Origin: Verrucomicrobiota bacterium
Lineage (GTDB): Bacteria; Verrucomicrobiota; Verrucomicrobiia; Verrucomicrobiales; DEV007
Assembly: GCA_020630975.1 (NCBI GenBank)
Contig: JAHDID010000005.1
Coordinates: 63,493 to 127,492 of the forward strand
Length of the DNA stretch: 64,000 bases
Reading direction: 5' to 3'
Below the pieces are notes generated by a model. That model made no database searches. It saw only the letters and a list, made by a program, of their open reading frames with translations, and had not been told where the DNA came from. A program made the position numbers and the translations under genes. This document shows, one piece after another, positions 1-9,705 of the stretch. How positions within the stretch are numbered: position 1 is the first letter of the stretch; each line of letters opens with the position of its first letter.

Positions 1-2
1 CG

Positions 3-314
3 ATGGGACGTAAGAAGCGCAAAAAGTTCGTAACCACGACGACTAGGACGACGACCTCGACACCTGTGGGATATGTGGGGCAGTACCAAGCGAGTCCACA
101 AGGTTATTACCCTGTGTCAGTGCCTCAGCCGGCAGCTGTTTCGCCGCCAGTGGTAGCACCTCATCCAGTGGTGGTGCCACAGCCTACGGTCTACCCACAG
201 ACGCCGTCTTACTCGTCGCCTTATCCCTACGGTCCTTATGCGGCAGCGTATAGTACGCCGCAAAGTGCTGCACCTCAGATACCGCCGCCACCGATCGCGT
301 CGTATCCGCGCTAA
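3..314 (+). CDS. Pro/Tyr-rich low-complexity protein, possibly cut by the window edge
   Basis: The frame opens with an ATG two bases from the window edge and ends with TAA. The product (103 aa) starts with a basic stretch (GRKKRKK), then a Thr-rich run, then a long Pro/Tyr/Val/Ser-rich region with repeated PQP, VVAPHP and YPYGPY-type words. No known domain is visible. The composition resembles disordered surface or linker proteins, but no function can be given. Because only two bases lie upstream, the ATG may be internal to a longer gene; no ribosome-binding site can be checked. Confidence 0.45.
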   Translation: MGRKKRKKFVTTTTRTTTSTPVGYVGQYQASPQGYYPVSVPQPAAVSPPVVAPHPVVVPQPTVYPQTPSYSSPYPYGPYAAAYSTPQSAAPQIPPPPIASYPR

Positions 315-637
315 TTTTCTGAGATCTTCTCCAAGAATTTCTGTTGGTAGGAGCGTCTGTGTATTGGTATGGCCAGTTAGTTGCGCATTCGGTATAAAAA
401 TTTCTTTTTTGAAATATATAGTTTCCGAGCGCTGTACCTGTGTCTCAGGAAATATGCTATTTCACTTAAATGGAGGTCTGCAGCTATGGTCTGCAGATTG
501 ATATTCTTCGTATAGATTCGGCTAATTGTGACAGCGAAGAGGGATTTTTCTCTCAATAAAATCGAAGGTATCAAATATTGAACGAAAAGTGAGTTTCCGC
601 TTTCAATTCAGTTTCTTTTTCTGCTATACCGATCGAT
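315..637. other. Intergenic region upstream of the moxR operon
   Basis: AT-rich, non-coding stretch of 323 bases between the Pro-rich gene and moxR. No convincing gene, tRNA or repeat is seen. It presumably contains the promoter of the moxR operon. No strong Shine-Dalgarno precedes the moxR ATG at 638. Confidence 0.5.
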
Positions 638-1633
638 ATGAGTGAACCTGCCTCTCCTGACCATGAGCGCCTTTCGGCTTATTTAAAAGATATTCGCGAG
701 CGGGTGGGAGAGATCGTCGTAGGGCAGGATGTGGTAGTCGAGCGCACCCTGATTGCACTGCTTACCTCTGGGCATTTGCTGCTCGAGGGGATGCCGGGGT
801 TGGCGAAGACGCTTTTGGTGAATACTATCTCGAAGGCGCTGCATCTGGATTTTTCTAGGATTCAGTTCACCATCGATCTGTTGCCTTCGGATATCTTGGG
901 CACAGAGATCCTCGATGAAAAGTCGGGCGAGTTTCGCACTCACAAAGGACCGATTTTTACCAATTTGATGCTAGCAGATGAGATCAACCGAGCGGCTCCG
1001 AAAGTGCAAGGTGCTCTGCTAGAGGCCATGCAGGAGAGGAAGGTGACACTGGGAAATCAGACCTATGCGCTACCGACGCCATTTCTCGTGATCGCCACAC
1101 AAAACCCGATCGAGCAATCTGGTACCTTTGAGCTGCCCGAGGCACAGCTCGATCGCTTTATGCTATGTCATCGGCTCGCCTATCCGACCCCTGAGGAGGA
1201 GGAGGAGATCCTGCGTAGAAACTTGAAGCTGGGTATCGAAAAGAAAGGCAAGGGTGCGGTGGCCAAGAGTGAGTTTGATATGGTGTCGGACGATGCGGTG
1301 GGCACGGAGGAAGATCTGGTGGCAGCGATAGAGGCGACTCATCAGATCCATGTGAGCGAGGTGTTTTTGAAGCATACTGTGGACATCGTCGAGCGCACTC
1401 GGCAGCATCCGGATCTGGAGTTGGGTTGCTCACCTCGAGCGGGCATCGCGCTTTTGAAAGCATCGCGAGCGCGGGCGCTCATCCATGGTAGGGATTACAC
1501 GATCCCTGAGGATATCTTTGCTCTAGCGGAGGATGTCTGTCTGCACCGTATCCGCCTATCCTACGAGGCGCTGGCCGAGGGCAAGACACCGCAGGAGATC
1601 CTCCAGCAGATTCTCAACGACTCGATATCGTAG
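638..1633 (+). CDS. moxR: MoxR-family AAA+ ATPase
   Basis: 331 aa AAA+ ATPase. Walker A is GMPGLAKTLL (about residues 52-61), Walker B is LMLADEINRA (about 109-118), and a sensor ATQNP motif follows, all typical of MoxR (AAA_3 plus AAA lid). MoxR ATPases act as chaperone-like remodelers for partner VWA proteins. First gene of an operon with DUF58, two VWA proteins, a TPR protein and a giant BatD-position protein, the classic MoxR/Bat arrangement. Ends with TAG four bases before the next ATG, so the genes are likely translationally coupled. A second MoxR gene begins at 63178. Confidence 0.93.
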   Translation: MSEPASPDHERLSAYLKDIRERVGEIVVGQDVVVERTLIALLTSGHLLLEGMPGLAKTLLVNTISKALHLDFSRIQFTIDLLPSDILGTEILDEKSGEFRTHKGPIFTNLMLADEINRAAPKVQGALLEAMQERKVTLGNQTYALPTPFLVIATQNPIEQSGTFELPEAQLDRFMLCHRLAYPTPEEEEEILRRNLKLGIEKKGKGAVAKSEFDMVSDDAVGTEEDLVAAIEATHQIHVSEVFLKHTVDIVERTRQHPDLELGCSPRAGIALLKASRARALIHGRDYTIPEDIFALAEDVCLHRIRLSYEALAEGKTPQEILQQILNDSIS

Positions 1634-1637
1634 ACCG

Positions 1638-2486
1638 ATGCCTGAGCTGGATAACCATCGTCCCCTTGATTCGAGGCAGTTTATGCTAGCGATAAAGAAG
1701 CTGGCAGATTCGGTGTCTTACGGCACCGACAAGTCACCGTTTCTTGGCTCAGGTTTGGAGTATGTACAGTCGCGCCCGTATGTGCCAGGCGATCCGGTGA
1801 AAACCATTGATTGGCGAGTGTCTGCTAGGACGGGTGTCCCACATGTGAAGGAGTATGAATCTCCGAAATGCCTGCCAGTGTGGTTCGTCGTCGATACCTC
1901 GGCGTCGATGACGCTCAGCTCCACTGCTATATCGAAATATCAGTTAGCGGTACAGATCGCCGGCGGGCTGGCGCTGGCCTGCCTGGATAGGGTCTCGCCC
2001 GTGGGTGTGCTCGGGGCTGGTAGTCGAGAGATCAACTATCGCCCCTCGCTGTCGCGCGAGAAAATCATGGTCTGGCTGCATGAGCTTCGTCACTATGGAT
2101 TCGATGAGCCGACGGAGCTTGGGCGGAAGCTGTTGGCGCTGAATCCCTCGCTGCGCGAGCGGACGCTTATTTTTGTGCTCTCGGATATGCATGATAGAGA
2201 CTCGGTCTCGGCGGTGAAGCTGCTCGGACAGCAGCACGATGTGGCGGTCCTATTGCTGAGAGATCCTGCGGAGGATGGATTGCCTGGGGCAGGATTCATT
2301 CGTGGCCGGGAGGTGGAGTCGGGCGCTACATTCACTACAGCAGCACGTCGGCAGTTCACGTCATTGGCGGAGTCTTGCGCCTCATTGACCGAGGCCTCTA
2401 TCGATCACTTTACGATTCAGACGGATCAGCCTTTTCTGGGAGCGCTCAGGTTGTTTCTGCAGTCTCGAAATCTTTTGTCGCGGTAA
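1638..2486 (+). CDS. DUF58 domain protein (MoxR partner)
   Basis: 282 aa from ATG 1638, four bases after the moxR stop. An upstream in-frame start inside moxR is rejected because the protein would then begin with a basic shadow sequence. The DUF58 signature is clear: an RPYVPGD...IDWRVSAR segment followed by a VWA-like strand VVDTSASM and a later LSDMHD. DUF58 proteins pair with MoxR in envelope-stress/Bat operons. Its TAA stop overlaps the next start (TAAATG), indicating tight coupling. Confidence 0.9.
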   Translation: MPELDNHRPLDSRQFMLAIKKLADSVSYGTDKSPFLGSGLEYVQSRPYVPGDPVKTIDWRVSARTGVPHVKEYESPKCLPVWFVVDTSASMTLSSTAISKYQLAVQIAGGLALACLDRVSPVGVLGAGSREINYRPSLSREKIMVWLHELRHYGFDEPTELGRKLLALNPSLRERTLIFVLSDMHDRDSVSAVKLLGQQHDVAVLLLRDPAEDGLPGAGFIRGREVESGATFTTAARRQFTSLAESCASLTEASIDHFTIQTDQPFLGALRLFLQSRNLLSR

Positions 2487-3314
2487 ATGAAGCATAGGGA
2501 CTCACATGGCTGTCGTGATCTGAGACTTTGGGTAAGTCTCATGGCGCTGTTATTTGCCTGGCAGGGTGCGCGCAGTGCCGACCACTCTGCGCCTCTCGGT
2601 TACCCGATAGAGATTTCGGATTTGTATATACCAGGTGAGCTGGTCGAGGCGATTCCGCGTCAGGATCTCTCTGGTTCGCTAGTGATCCGCATCCTCCAGT
2701 CGAAGCCTGCAGAAGATGGCTATCGCTACGATCTGAGTGTGTATGGGCTGGATGCAGGCAAGCATGATCTGTTGGAGTATCTCCATTACGCAGCCACGGC
2801 ACTCCCGGTAGAGGCTGAGTCCGTGCCGATCGAGATCACGGTGAGACATCCGCTAGATCAGCTGCCAGCGCCGACCGAGCTAGAGGCGCGTGCTTTTGGC
2901 CGGCTCGGCGGGTACACCGCGCTGATGACGGTTTTGGTGGTGCTGTGGGTGATCGGCTTGTTGGTATTGATTTTCTACCGCAAGCGACAACCCGCGTCGG
3001 GTGATGATGGCGAAAGGCAGCCGACCTTACATGAGAAATTGTTAGTGTTGGTGACTGCTGCCTCGCAGGGGCAGCTGGATGAGGCTGAGCAGGCTAGGTT
3101 GGAGCGGCTATTGATAGGGCATTGGCGGCAGGAGCTGCCAGAGATCGATGAATTGCCTGCTGCGCAGGCGATCGCGAGGTTGCGTAGCCACGAGGCGGCA
3201 TCCCCTCTCATACTGAAGCTGGAGCAGTGGTTGCATGCTCCTGTCAGCGATGTCTCTCAGTCTCAGATTGAGCCGCTGCTGGAGCCATTTCGTAGAGGGG
3301 AGGGGAGTAGCTGA
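2487..3314 (+). CDS. Secreted/membrane protein of the Bat-like operon
   Basis: 275 aa. An N-terminal signal sequence (about residues 12-30) is followed by a beta-rich extracytoplasmic part, one transmembrane helix near residues 145-168 (TALMTVLVVLWVIGLLVLIF) and a cytoplasmic helical tail with Glu/Leu-rich segments. The position between DUF58 and the VWA gene matches the DUF4381-like or BatD-related subunit of MoxR operons, but the sequence match is weak. The TGA stop overlaps the ATG of the next gene (position 3314), so UGA acts as a real stop here. Confidence 0.7.
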   Translation: MKHRDSHGCRDLRLWVSLMALLFAWQGARSADHSAPLGYPIEISDLYIPGELVEAIPRQDLSGSLVIRILQSKPAEDGYRYDLSVYGLDAGKHDLLEYLHYAATALPVEAESVPIEITVRHPLDQLPAPTELEARAFGRLGGYTALMTVLVVLWVIGLLVLIFYRKRQPASGDDGERQPTLHEKLLVLVTAASQGQLDEAEQARLERLLIGHWRQELPEIDELPAAQAIARLRSHEAASPLILKLEQWLHAPVSDVSQSQIEPLLEPFRRGEGSS

Positions 3315-4231
3315 TGGCGTTTGCCTATCCCATCGTGCTCATTCTGTTGGCAGTGCCGTTGGTACTTATCGTAGTGCAGTGGCGTAGTCACACACGGGCG
3401 CTGCCTTTGCCATTCGATCGCGGCCGCGTGGGGCATTCGCGATGGCTGGCTGGTGTTTTGAATGTGGTCAATACTCTGCCGCTACTACTATTAGCCTGTG
3501 TGATTTTGATATTGGCTGGTCCGCGTACGTTTGAGACGCCCGAGTCGAAGCGCAAGATGACCAACATCATGTTCGTCCTCGATGTCTCTGGTTCGATGAT
3601 GGCGGATTTTGGCAGTGGTGACCGCTATGAGGTGGCGATGGACTCGCTGAATGATTTCCTCACCTATCGAAAAGGCGATTCGTTTTCTCTGATGGTGTTT
3701 GGCGATGATAACCTGCGCTGGATCCCACTCACTTCAGATGTGTCAGCCTTTCAGTGTGCGCCGCCGTTTTTGCACCCGATGTCATTGCCGCACTGGTTTT
3801 CCGGAGGGACCTCTATCGGCAAGGCGTTGCGCCAGGCGCGGAAATATTTGATTACCGCAGAAGAGGGCGATCGAATGGTGATTTTGTTATCCGATGGTGA
3901 GAGCTTCGATCTCGGCGATGGCAATGACACTCGCGTGGGGAATGAACTAAAGGACGACGGGATAACGGTCTACACCGTGCATATTGGATCCGGTGGGGCG
4001 CCTGCAGAGGTGGCTGTGATCTCTGCGATCACTGGGGGCGAGACCTTTGCGGCCGGCGATCCCGAGGCCTTGAAGGTGGTGTTTCGCCGGATCGATGAAA
4101 TGGCTCAGGCGCCGCTGGAGCGTCTGACACCGGACCCGATTGATAATTTTGGCCCCTATTTGATCGCTGGTCTATCGATCGCTGGCGTGTACCTACTCAC
4201 CTTATTTGGGCTGCGCTATACGCCTTGGTAA
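3314..4231 (+). CDS. VWA domain membrane protein (BatA-like)
   Basis: 305 aa. Two N-terminal transmembrane segments (about residues 5-22 and 45-65) precede a VWA domain with an intact MIDAS: DVSGSM (about residue 91), the Thr of GGTSIG and the Asp of LLSDGES. A C-terminal transmembrane helix (LIAGLSIAGVYLLTLFGL) completes the BatA/BatB architecture. The start overlaps the previous stop by one base. Probably binds a partner through the metal site and is remodelled by MoxR. Confidence 0.9.
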   Translation: MAFAYPIVLILLAVPLVLIVVQWRSHTRALPLPFDRGRVGHSRWLAGVLNVVNTLPLLLLACVILILAGPRTFETPESKRKMTNIMFVLDVSGSMMADFGSGDRYEVAMDSLNDFLTYRKGDSFSLMVFGDDNLRWIPLTSDVSAFQCAPPFLHPMSLPHWFSGGTSIGKALRQARKYLITAEEGDRMVILLSDGESFDLGDGNDTRVGNELKDDGITVYTVHIGSGGAPAEVAVISAITGGETFAAGDPEALKVVFRRIDEMAQAPLERLTPDPIDNFGPYLIAGLSIAGVYLLTLFGLRYTPW

Positions 4232-4242
4232 AAGATATCGAT

Positions 4243-5229
4243 ATGGAAGTAACTGTGCTCATCGTGACAATAGCGACTGCGATCCTCGCAGCAGGAGCAG
4301 AGTGTCTGCATCTCGGGCGTACGCGAGCCACGGCTAGGCTGACATACGGCCCTGAGTCTCGCGGTGTATCGTCAGTGGTGGTGGCTGCGGTGGTGCGTAC
4401 CTTATGTATCACAGCGTTAGCGTGGTCGATGGTGACTCTGCTACTGATGCCGACTAAAAACTTTTCTCAAAAGACACAGGAAGTCGAAGCCCGAGATCGG
4501 CGTCATTTGTTATTGGTGCTCGATGTCAGTCCATCGATGCGTCTGCAGGATGCGGGGTCCGAGGCAGGAGGTGTGTCGCGCACCGAGAGGGCCTCGCTGC
4601 TAGTGCAGTCGCTGCTCAAACGAATCACCGATAATAGGCTGCATATCACACTGGTCGCTGTCTACAATGGGGCAAAGCCTGTGGTCCAGGAGAGTCGCGA
4701 TACCGAAGTGATCCTAAATTTTCTAGATGGTTTGCCCATGGATTCGGTATTTCCCGTTGGCAAAACCAAACTGTTTGATGGGCTGAAAGAAGCGGCGGAG
4801 ATCGCGAAACCTTGGCCACGAGATTCGACGACTCTATTACTCGTCAGCGATGGTGATACGGTGCCTGCTACCGGTATGCCGCAAATGCCCAATTCGATCA
4901 GTGGCGCACTGGTCTTGGGTGTGGGTAGCCCGACTCGAGGTAGTATGATCAATGGTCACCAGTCTCGTCAGGATGTCGGCGCGCTGCGGCAGATCGCAGC
5001 GCGGCTGGGTGGCGAGTATCACGATGGCAATCTTAAGCACATACCCACCAAGATGCTCTCCGAGATGGGGGCGATCCGCGTCGACGAGGATGGGGTGCAG
5101 CTGACTCTCCGCGAGTACGCGCTGATCGTGGCTGGCCTGTCGGCACTAGCTCTGGCGCTGTTACCTTTTGTTTTAAACCTAGTGGGTACTCCGTTTTATC
5201 CGGGCAAGCGCCAACCGTTATTCCAATAA
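4243..5229 (+). CDS. VWA domain membrane protein (BatB-like)
   Basis: 328 aa from ATG 4243. An upstream in-frame TTG at 4225 would overlap the previous gene, so the ATG is preferred. N-terminal and C-terminal transmembrane helices bracket a VWA domain with MIDAS DVSPSM (about residue 88) and LLVSDGDT further on. It is a diverged paralog of the gene before it. Six bases separate it from the TPR selenoprotein gene, consistent with one operon. Confidence 0.87.
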   Translation: MEVTVLIVTIATAILAAGAECLHLGRTRATARLTYGPESRGVSSVVVAAVVRTLCITALAWSMVTLLLMPTKNFSQKTQEVEARDRRHLLLVLDVSPSMRLQDAGSEAGGVSRTERASLLVQSLLKRITDNRLHITLVAVYNGAKPVVQESRDTEVILNFLDGLPMDSVFPVGKTKLFDGLKEAAEIAKPWPRDSTTLLLVSDGDTVPATGMPQMPNSISGALVLGVGSPTRGSMINGHQSRQDVGALRQIAARLGGEYHDGNLKHIPTKMLSEMGAIRVDEDGVQLTLREYALIVAGLSALALALLPFVLNLVGTPFYPGKRQPLFQ

Positions 5230-5235
5230 ATTGTT

Positions 5236-5919
5236 ATGAGAATTCTATACATCACCCTCTGGCTATTGATACCTCTGGTATTAGCGGCGTATCACTTTGG
5301 CCCAGGCCAGCAATTGCGGAAGATGGATCTGGCGCAGTCGGCGCTGAAGACGGCTCGTCAGGCGGTGTCTGAGCAGGAGTGGAGTCAGGCGGTGGTAGCT
5401 TATCAGGAGGCACTGTCGAAGTTGAGTAAAGACGAGGTAGAGACGGCGACGCGTATCCGCATCGAGATAGCAAAAGCTCAGATGCAGAGCGCGGGTCTGC
5501 CGGAAGCTCGGGAGGATCTGATCGAACTGGTAGGCGAGCTGAGGGAGGATAAAAATATGCCTGCAGATGTACTGGAGGAGGCGCTATCGAGTCTGGCCAA
5601 TGCCCGCTACTACATGACCTATCTGATGAAGCTGGAAGGTCAGGCTCCATCTGTCTGGGAGCCTGAGATCGAGGCCGCTCGCCAGGAGTATAAGCTGCTG
5701 GCCCAGGTAGGTAACGATCGAGATCGGCATCTCAATGATTTGGAAGCGGCGATTCGGTTGGCTAGAGCGGAGCCCAAGGAATTGTATGGATTGCCTATTC
5801 CTAAGCCATGACAAGGCTGCAAATCGGGCGGTCGCTCGAAAAATCCTAAGCCGAAAAAAGCACCTGAAGACTCGCGTGGCGCAGGCAAGACGCCGCCACC
5901 TGATAATGCCGGATCTTAA
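5236..5919 (+). CDS. Membrane-anchored TPR protein with a C-terminal selenocysteine (UxxC) tail
   Basis: Read through the in-frame UGA at 5809-5811 the product is 227 aa: an N-terminal membrane anchor (about residues 3-18), TPR-like helical pairs (about 30-110), then a Pro-rich hinge, Sec192 in a UQGC motif, and a Lys/Pro-rich tail ending at TAA 5917. Three things support selenocysteine. The frame stays open for 36 codons after UGA with compositionally sensible coding. The residue sits in a UxxC redox pair. A 6-bp stem with a GGUC loop (5824-5839) starts its loop 18 nt after the UGA. The gene occupies the TPR (BatC/E) place in the MoxR operon. A conventional annotation would truncate it at residue 191. 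The alternative is a simple UGA stop followed by chance open frame. Confidence 0.8.
5824..5839 (+). promoter_or_regulatory. Candidate bacterial SECIS element
   Basis: Stem UCGGGC / GCUCGA (six pairs, one G-U) closes a four-base GGUC loop. The loop begins 18 nt after the UGA at 5809-5811. bSECIS elements need a short stem with G in the first two loop positions about 16-37 nt after the UGA, which this meets. GGUC is also the apical core of the Escherichia coli fdhF SECIS. Confidence 0.72.
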
Positions 5920-5945
5920 TACTAGAGAGGAGAAAATTGAACGTG

Positions 5946-8900
5946 ATGAAATATCTATTAGTTATCCTATTTTTCGTTAGTCCGATTTATGCGGATTCTA
6001 GGAGGGGGATGTCGATCGATGCATTGTTACAGCAGTCTGGTCGAAGTTCCTCGGCTGGATTTCAGAGGAACAGCAACCAGAAAACTCCCGAGCAGGAGCG
6101 ATCGCAGATGCTTCAAAATCTGAGGATTGATCGGACCAATTCTGGCATCCTAGAAGAGCGAATGAAAGCCCGTCGGGAGGCAGCAGAGAAGCCTGAACCC
6201 AAGCCTAAACCTAAACCCAAGGAAGATCCGAAAGAAGATGATAAAAAGGGTGAAGAGAAAGATAAAAAGGAAGACAAACCCAATAGGGATGAGGTGATCC
6301 GGCAGTACAAGGCTGATGTGGCGAAATTAGGTTCGAACGTGGTGTTGGGCGAATGGGCGGAGGTGAAAACCTATCTCGAGTCGTTGCCTGATGATGATGC
6401 TCGAAATGCCTATCAGCGTATCCTGCGTCAGTTGGGTTCTGCGACCCGAGTCTCGCCTCGTTCAGAGCTATCGACTTTGGGGGCAGAGTCGCATTCGCAG
6501 CCGCAGTATTTGCGCCCCCACGAGATATTGGATCTTTCGGATACCGCTAAAAAGAAGCCGGATGATTCCGCTATCGAGTCGATAGCGGATTTGATGAAAG
6601 ATATCGCGCCTCTACCGGAATCGTTTTTCGATTCCTTGCGTAAAGGCACTCGGTACTTCGGTCTGAAAGACCACGAAACTCGGGCGCTAACAGCTAAGCT
6701 ATTGCTGGCGGCTGGCTTGGTCGATGAAGCGACCGAGTTTATTCCAGATGAAAAAGAGGCTCGGGATAAGAAGGACTACGCATCGCTGAATCTATTGGCA
6801 CAGTATCATGCCGAGGCTGACCAGGCAGAGAAGGGCAAGACGCACTTGCCGACCGCGTGGGACCTGTGTATCGAGATCATCGGGCAGGAGAAAGCGCCCC
6901 TGGATCAGCGAGGGGCGGCTCTGTATCGAGCGTTAGCTCTGGTGCCGAGGCTCGATGGTAGTGTCGGCGAGGATTGGCTGGCACAGACTTTTTCGAATAC
7001 TTCTACCGAGGGGTTTGAGATCCTCTCAGCCGTGGGGACGCTGACGGCGCAGACTCGAAAGCACCGCTCGCCAGACTATCGTCTGAAGCAACTGGAGCTA
7101 CAGGGGGCGGCTGCACAGGCACTGCTCGCAGGGCAGTCCGAGCTGAAGCCTTGGGTGGAGATACTCACCCTGTTTGTACGCAATTGGAATGCTGAAGCTG
7201 CGCGGACTTATCAGAATGACTCGGATTCGAGTCGTCCTGAGTTGCGCTGGGATAACTATGGCAATCAATACTATGCCGATGATCCCTACCGCTATAGAAG
7301 CAATCAGGATAGAGCGTTCATTCCGTCGACTAAGATTCTAAAGACATTGCCTAGCTCGGAGTGGCTCGAGCATATCGATATGCCTATCCGGCTGGACCAT
7401 CTAGAGGTAGCGACTCGTCTATTGCTAAAGGTAAAGGAAGAGAAGAAATCTTTTCCGCTACTAGAGCAGTTGGCGGCTCACCGAAGGGACAAGGCAGAGT
7501 CGCTAGTCCGTGAGATGATAGAGGTCTGGGCGGAGAATAATAATCCGAATAAGAATGATCGCTATCGGTCGCGTTATTCCTACTTTTATGGGTATAACCA
7601 AGTCGCCGAATCGATACCGCTGACTCGCTCTCGGCAGGAGAGAAATCTGAAGCAACTCGGCGATCTGAATCAGCGGATCAAGTCGCTGAAACTCGAGGAG
7701 AGCTTCGAGGAGGAGTTAGCCGATGCCTTTATCCAGGCGCACTCGAAAGCCGAGGTGTGGCGGCTGGAGTCGATGGAATCGGTCTTTGGCCCGATGGATG
7801 AGCTGGATCCAGATACTATCGCTTCGCTACTGCGGCGGATGCGCATCAACCTAGCCGGCCTATGGCCAAATCCCAAGGTGCAACAGCAGAACAACACCAA
7901 GCGCACGGATAAAGAACTGAAAGCGCAGGTCTTTCATGGCTACGAGGTCGCTCAGAGACTCTGTGCCGATGCGATCAAGAAGCACCCTGACTCGTGGGCG
8001 CTGGAGATCCAGCTGGCATCTCTAGCCTACGAGGAATCAAACTACCGAGCGACACTAGGCTCGCACCCTGATCACAGTGCGATCAAAGTGAAGGCTCTGG
8101 ATGAGCTAGAGGTAGCTGCGAAGCGATACATCGCGACACTGCCTTTGGAGAAATCAGCCGAGGAGAGTGTCGAGCCGCTGATGACGTGGTTTTACGCGGC
8201 GATAGGCTCGCCTGCTCTGAGTGCTCTGAAAGGGCATCACCAGCCGGTGCCGTCGGCTCTGCCAAAGATAAAGGCGGCTATTCAATCGATACCTAAAGAA
8301 TCGCGCGAGCGACATATCGCAGAGTTCTCCAAAGCGATCGATCAGCGTCTGCCGAATGTGGGACCGGATCTAAAGTATCGCTACCTAGAGTCGGCGCTAT
8401 CGATAGTCGATGATCATGAGGAGATCGAAGAGATGGCGAAGATCTTTCAATACTACCGAGATCTGAACGCTGAGATAAAGCTGGATGCCCAGCTCGATGG
8501 GGATGATCAGATCGATGCAGAGAAACCGTTTGGATTGAAGGTAAACTTACTGCACACACGCGAGATCGAGCGCGAGGCAGGGGGCTTTAGCAAGTACCTG
8601 ATCAATCAGAATAGCTCACGTTATGCCTACAACTATGGACGCCCTACCGAGGACTATCGGGATAAGTTTGAGAAAAGCTCGCGTGGTATCCTAGAGGAGC
8701 ACTTCGAGGTGATGTCGCTCACCTTTCACGATCCGAAAGTCGAGGCGCGCACAGCGTCTGAGCTAGGCTGGACGCTCACGCCGTATGCCTACTTTCTCCT
8801 AAAGGCTAAAGGCCCCGAGGTGGATACCATCCCCTCGCTAAAGATCGATCTCGACTTCCTCGATACCTCGGGCAGCGTCATCCTGCCGGTGGCCTCGGCT

Positions 8901-9665
8901 GCGATCCCTATCGATGCCTCGCAGTCGACGGGCTCCAGGCCCTATCGCGATCTGAATCTCACCATGATCCTTGATGAGCGCGATGTGGAAGAGCTAAATA
9001 TCGTCGCTCTCGATGTGCGCGCCGCTGGTCATGGCCTGATGCCCGATCTCGATGAGCTGATCGAGCTGCCGATTCCCGGGCTGACACTGGTCGATACCGA
9101 GGATCGCCTACTGCAGGTCGAGCAGCTGGATGCTGAGACCGACGACCTCGCGCCACTATCGACACACGAGTGGCGTTTGAGCTTTGAGCCGGCCGATGGC
9201 GAGACCCTGCCGCTGGAGTTTCAGTTTCCCGCTGTGCTGGCGACACTTTCAGAAAAGCAAGGCGAGGGGCTGACGCTACAGAGATTTGACGATGTCGATC
9301 TGGTCGCGGTGGAGGCGGCGACTCCGCTGCTAGGCGGGGTGGAGCAAAAAGCCAGCTGGCTAGGCTGGCTGTGGCTCGTCCCAGTGGTAGCAGTGCTGGT
9401 CTGGTGGAGATGCCGCAAGAAACCTGAGGTCGCCCAGGTGACGGGTCCGGAGCTGCCTGAGCAGATCAATCCCATCTCCATCCTGACCTATCTGGAAAAC
9501 ATCTACGAGGCCAAGTCGCTGAAAAAAGCCGACAACCAAAAGCTGAGCGAAGAGATAGCGGGGCTGAAAAAAGATGCCTTTGCGCCGAAATCAAAACCGC
9601 CATCGGAGGGAGAGCTGAAGCGGCTCGCGTATCGCTGGAAACACACGGTGGGATCCCAGAAATAG
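5946..9665 (+). CDS. Giant secreted/membrane protein at the end of the Bat-like operon
   Basis: About 1239 aa from ATG 5946; GTG 5943 or TTG 5937 are possible starts, and an AGAGGAG ribosome-binding site lies at 5926-5932. N-terminal signal peptide (cut near IYA|DSRRG), then a charged Lys/Pro/Glu/Asp-rich linker (about residues 75-115), a long helical region suggestive of TPR-like solenoids, a beta-rich region near residues 850-1120, a single transmembrane helix near residue 1150 (SWLGWLWLVPVVAVLVWW) and a short basic cytoplasmic tail. No enzyme motif is seen. The position suggests the large periplasmic partner (BatD-like role) of the VWA proteins; that role is inferred. Confidence 0.75.
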   Translation: MKYLLVILFFVSPIYADSRRGMSIDALLQQSGRSSSAGFQRNSNQKTPEQERSQMLQNLRIDRTNSGILEERMKARREAAEKPEPKPKPKPKEDPKEDDKKGEEKDKKEDKPNRDEVIRQYKADVAKLGSNVVLGEWAEVKTYLESLPDDDARNAYQRILRQLGSATRVSPRSELSTLGAESHSQPQYLRPHEILDLSDTAKKKPDDSAIESIADLMKDIAPLPESFFDSLRKGTRYFGLKDHETRALTAKLLLAAGLVDEATEFIPDEKEARDKKDYASLNLLAQYHAEADQAEKGKTHLPTAWDLCIEIIGQEKAPLDQRGAALYRALALVPRLDGSVGEDWLAQTFSNTSTEGFEILSAVGTLTAQTRKHRSPDYRLKQLELQGAAAQALLAGQSELKPWVEILTLFVRNWNAEAARTYQNDSDSSRPELRWDNYGNQYYADDPYRYRSNQDRAFIPSTKILKTLPSSEWLEHIDMPIRLDHLEVATRLLLKVKEEKKSFPLLEQLAAHRRDKAESLVREMIEVWAENNNPNKNDRYRSRYSYFYGYNQVAESIPLTRSRQERNLKQLGDLNQRIKSLKLEESFEEELADAFIQAHSKAEVWRLESMESVFGPMDELDPDTIASLLRRMRINLAGLWPNPKVQQQNNTKRTDKELKAQVFHGYEVAQRLCADAIKKHPDSWALEIQLASLAYEESNYRATLGSHPDHSAIKVKALDELEVAAKRYIATLPLEKSAEESVEPLMTWFYAAIGSPALSALKGHHQPVPSALPKIKAAIQSIPKESRERHIAEFSKAIDQRLPNVGPDLKYRYLESALSIVDDHEEIEEMAKIFQYYRDLNAEIKLDAQLDGDDQIDAEKPFGLKVNLLHTREIEREAGGFSKYLINQNSSRYAYNYGRPTEDYRDKFEKSSRGILEEHFEVMSLTFHDPKVEARTASELGWTLTPYAYFLLKAKGPEVDTIPSLKIDLDFLDTSGSVILPVASAAIPIDASQSTGSRPYRDLNLTMILDERDVEELNIVALDVRAAGHGLMPDLDELIELPIPGLTLVDTEDRLLQVEQLDAETDDLAPLSTHEWRLSFEPADGETLPLEFQFPAVLATLSEKQGEGLTLQRFDDVDLVAVEAATPLLGGVEQKASWLGWLWLVPVVAVLVWWRCRKKPEVAQVTGPELPEQINPISILTYLENIYEAKSLKKADNQKLSEEIAGLKKDAFAPKSKPPSEGELKRLAYRWKHTVGSQK

Positions 9666-9668
9666 CCG

Positions 9669-9705
9669 ATTGTACCCTATTGAATGAAAATTGTACCCTA
9701 TTGAA
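9669..9705. repeat. Paired ATTGTACCCTATTGAA repeat, 21-bp period
   Basis: Two identical copies of the 16-mer ATTGTACCCTATTGAA start at 9669 and 9690. The same motif with the same 21-bp spacing recurs at 51069-51105, and in partly degenerate form at 40047-40083. All three are intergenic and upstream of a gene. Could be an operator, a promoter element or an IS/MITE remnant. Confidence 0.7.
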
